Shown: positions 6,427-8,055 of the stretch, one piece after another
Position numbering within the stretch: position 1 is the first letter of the stretch
How the letters are laid out: the number at the start of each line of letters is the position of its first letter
From: Pseudomonadota bacterium
GTDB taxonomy: Bacteria > Pseudomonadota > Alphaproteobacteria > Sphingomonadales > Sphingomonadaceae
Direction: 5' to 3'
Assembly: GCA_963205285.1 (NCBI GenBank)
Contig: CAUJJQ010000017.1
Coordinates: 1-8,055, forward strand
Length of the DNA stretch: 8,055 nt
Notes under the pieces: generated by a model
Databases searched by the model: none
Told to the model about the DNA's origin: nothing
Seen by the model: only the letters and a program-made list of their open reading frames with translations
Program-made: the position numbers and the translations under genes

Positions 6427-7047
6427 TCAGCGCGCGACACCCCATTCGATCCACGCAAAAGGACGCGGGGTTTTGGGGGTATAACGATTGCCCAAAATCT
6501 CGGTCTGAAACCCGGCGGATTGGTAAGCCGCGCCAATTGGCCGCGTCAGATGACAATTGCCCGCCATATGTTTCCACACCGGCTCGATCCGCCCCTGCCA
6601 TGCACGGACATCGGCGTCGGGCGCCGCCCCATGTTCGAGGAAGAGCGCCACGCCATCCGGCCGCAAAATGCGGCGGATTTCGCGCAGCACCGCCGCCGGA
6701 TCGTGCACCGAACATAGGGTAAAGGTCGTCACCACAGTGTCGAAACTGTTGCTGGCAAAGGGAATATCCTCCCCCACGCCGGTGCGGATATCCGCATCCA
6801 ACCCCATCTCACGCGTCAGACGGCGACTGTCGTCGAGCAACGCCTCGGTCGGGTCGATCCCGGCAAAGCTGCTGAGTGCCAACCGGTCGTAGAAGGGCAG
6901 GTTGATGCCCCCGCCACAGCCCAGTTCGAGCACATCCCCCTTGGCCAGCGGCACAATATGGCTGCGCGCCTTCATAATCTGTGGCTGCGCACAACAATAA
7001 CGGATGAGGCGCGGCACCATATGCCTGTCCCACCATGCGCTAATCAT
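6427..7047 (-). CDS. Class I SAM-dependent methyltransferase, METTL7/TMT1-like
   Basis: A 206-residue Rossmann-fold methyltransferase. Motif I is VLELGCGGGINLPFYD (39-54), the ribose-binding acidic residue is Asp65 in GIDPT, motif II is GEDIPFASNSFDTVVTTF (92-109), and motif III is EIRRILRPDGVALFLEHG (123-140). The lead-in MKARSHIVPLAKG before motif I and the C-terminal block WKHMAGNCHLTRPI (158-171) are typical of bacterial relatives of human METTL7A/B (TMT1A/B thiol methyltransferases). The substrate here is unknown. There is no strong membrane segment; the first 20 residues may form an amphipathic helix. I chose the ATG at 7047, not the in-frame one at 7104, because the latter lies inside the upstream deiminase gene and the former has GGGGGA 7 nt before it. 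The 29-nt gap to the agmatine deiminase gene implies co-transcription. Confidence 0.88.
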   Translation of the reverse strand: MISAWWDRHMVPRLIRYCCAQPQIMKARSHIVPLAKGDVLELGCGGGINLPFYDRLALSSFAGIDPTEALLDDSRRLTREMGLDADIRTGVGEDIPFASNSFDTVVTTFTLCSVHDPAAVLREIRRILRPDGVALFLEHGAAPDADVRAWQGRIEPVWKHMAGNCHLTRPIGAAYQSAGFQTEILGNRYTPKTPRPFAWIEWGVAR

Positions 7048-7054
7048 TCTGGCA

Positions 7055-7060
7055 TCCCCC
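7055..7060 (-). promoter_or_regulatory. Ribosome binding site of the methyltransferase
   Basis: GGGGGA on the minus strand, 7 nt before the ATG at 7047 and inside the 29-nt gap after the deiminase stop. It supports the shorter start over the overlapping one at 7104. Confidence 0.5.
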
Positions 7061-7076
7061 TGTTCTGAAGGCGGGC

Positions 7077-8054
7077 TTAAAGCGGAACCTGCTGGCTGGC
7101 GCAATGGAAACTGCCGCCGCCCGACAATATGGCGTCGGAGGGGAGGGGGACGATGCGACGGTCGGGGAAAATGTCGGCGAGCGTTGCGGCCGCCGCATCG
7201 TCATAGCGCGTACCATATGCGGGCAGGGCGATGACATGGTTGCCGATGGCAAAATTCATATAGCTGGCGGGCACCACCGTGCCGTCGATTTCCACCCGGC
7301 CGGGGGAGGGGATGGTGCGCACCTCCACCCCGAAAGCGCGCGTACGCGCCATCGCATCGGCATAAACGGCGGCATTGGGGTCTTCCGCGCCGCTCGCCAC
7401 CGGCAGCAGCAAAACGCCTTCACCCACCCAGCGCGCCAGATTGTCAACATGCCCGTCGGTGTGGTCGTTGGCGAGGCCGTCGCCCAACCACAATATGCTT
7501 GTCGCGCCCAAATGGTCGCGCAGCTTTGCCTCGACCGCCGCGCGCGCCATGCTGGGGTTGCGGTTGGGGTGGAGCAGGCATTGCTGCGTCGTGACGATGC
7601 GCCCAGCGCCGTCCCAGTCAATCGCGCCCCCTTCGAGCACCATCGTCTCCGCCGTGCGCGCAAAGCCATATCGCGCGGAAAGGCGCGCGCCGACATCCAC
7701 ATCGCCCGGCATCACATATTTGCCGCCCCAGCCGTTGAAGGCGAAATCCACCGCGCGGCGGTTCGCGCCAGTGCCACAGATGATCGGCGCCGTGTCGCGC
7801 AGCCAGATGTCGCCCAGCGGTTCGGCGATACATTCGACCGTCGCATCGGCGAGCGCGCGGGCCGCCGCCTCATCCGCCGGACTGTTGCAGACCAAAGTGA
7901 CGCGTTCGCCGCGCCCATGGTCGGCAATCGCGCTGGCAAAGGCGGCGATTTGTTCGCGTGCCTTGTGAAAGGCCGCGCCCCATTCAGCCGGGATGGCCGG
8001 AAAGCCGATCCACATCCGTTCATGCGCGGCCCATTCGGGGCGCAAATCCGCCAT
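7077..8054 (-). CDS. aguA: Agmatine deiminase family protein
   Basis: Guanidino-group hydrolase of the pentein fold. The best-fitting reaction is agmatine + H2O to N-carbamoylputrescine + NH3, the first step of the deiminase route to putrescine. Diagnostic blocks: PEWAAHERMWIGFP (6-19), GDIWLRDTAP (81-90) with Asp87, FAFNGWGGKY (104-113), LEGGAIDWDG (140-149), NDHTDGHVDNLARW (196-209) with His202 and Asp204, and GGGSFHCASQQVP (312-324) with the nucleophile Cys318. All members of the catalytic Cys-His-Asp set are present. At 325 residues it is shorter than the 350-370 of classical AguA, and DTAP replaces the usual D(T/S)GP, so a related substrate cannot be excluded. The ATG is one base from the window edge; its position before the conserved PEW.AHER block suggests it is the true start, but the ribosome site is outside. 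The neighbouring aguB that one would look for is not in the window. Confidence 0.87.
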   Translation of the reverse strand: MADLRPEWAAHERMWIGFPAIPAEWGAAFHKAREQIAAFASAIADHGRGERVTLVCNSPADEAAARALADATVECIAEPLGDIWLRDTAPIICGTGANRRAVDFAFNGWGGKYVMPGDVDVGARLSARYGFARTAETMVLEGGAIDWDGAGRIVTTQQCLLHPNRNPSMARAAVEAKLRDHLGATSILWLGDGLANDHTDGHVDNLARWVGEGVLLLPVASGAEDPNAAVYADAMARTRAFGVEVRTIPSPGRVEIDGTVVPASYMNFAIGNHVIALPAYGTRYDDAAAATLADIFPDRRIVPLPSDAILSGGGSFHCASQQVPL

Positions 8055-8055
8055 G

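Noticed and set aside
6230..6484. Small open frames across the repeat-filled gap (also 5927-6276 minus and 6288-6722 plus)
   Set aside because: They translate palindromes and the 3' end of the methyltransferase gene in the wrong frame, with no plausible ribosome site or protein-like composition.
7048..7104. Upstream ATG at 7104 extending the methyltransferase by 19 residues
   Set aside because: It would overlap the deiminase C-terminus by 28 nt, and the extra residues are not family-like, while the ATG at 7047 has its own GGGGGA site.

Overview
The window looks like chromosomal DNA from an alphaproteobacterium, most likely of the order Sphingomonadales. The reasons are high GC with frequent GCGC-rich codons alongside tolerated AAT, TAT and TTG codons, protein sequences that read as sphingomonad-type members of their families, and short palindromic repeats of the kind scattered through sphingomonad genomes. 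I cannot name a genus. Coding density is high and six genes fill almost everything. I see no rRNA, tRNA, CRISPR array, insertion sequence or phage gene.

Left region (1-3074, minus strand): a three-gene operon transcribed towards position 1. In transcription order it holds an M20-family metallohydrolase of the glutamate carboxypeptidase type, astA (arginine N-succinyltransferase) and astB (N-succinylarginine dihydrolase, C-terminus cut off by the window edge). These are the first two steps of the arginine succinyltransferase (AST) pathway, which takes arginine to glutamate plus succinate. The M20 enzyme is a candidate for the final desuccinylation step. astC, astD and a classical astE are not in the window.

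Centre (3075-6094, plus strand): a 148-bp divergent intergenic region, then glcB (malate synthase G, glyoxylate + acetyl-CoA to malate), followed after only 10 nt by a TrhO/YceA-type rhodanese-like tRNA U34 hydroxylase. The latter ends early, without the Cys-rich tail I expect of the family.

Convergent gap (6095-6426): no gene. It is packed with palindromes: a perfect 8-bp hairpin, two inverted copies of a 24-nt hairpin unit (a REPIN-like doublet), a long bulged inverted repeat, a 24-bp perfect palindrome, and a two-copy imperfect tandem repeat.

Right region (6427-8054, minus strand): an agmatine deiminase family gene followed 29 nt later by a small class I SAM-dependent methyltransferase resembling the METTL7/TMT1 group. 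With the AST genes, the deiminase gives the window an arginine and agmatine nitrogen-salvage theme, while malate synthase G feeds two-carbon units into the same TCA cycle that receives the AST succinate.

I found no convincing undescribed multi-gene system. The points most worth a second look are the M20 enzyme as a possible AstE substitute, the truncated TrhO, and the palindrome-packed convergent gap.
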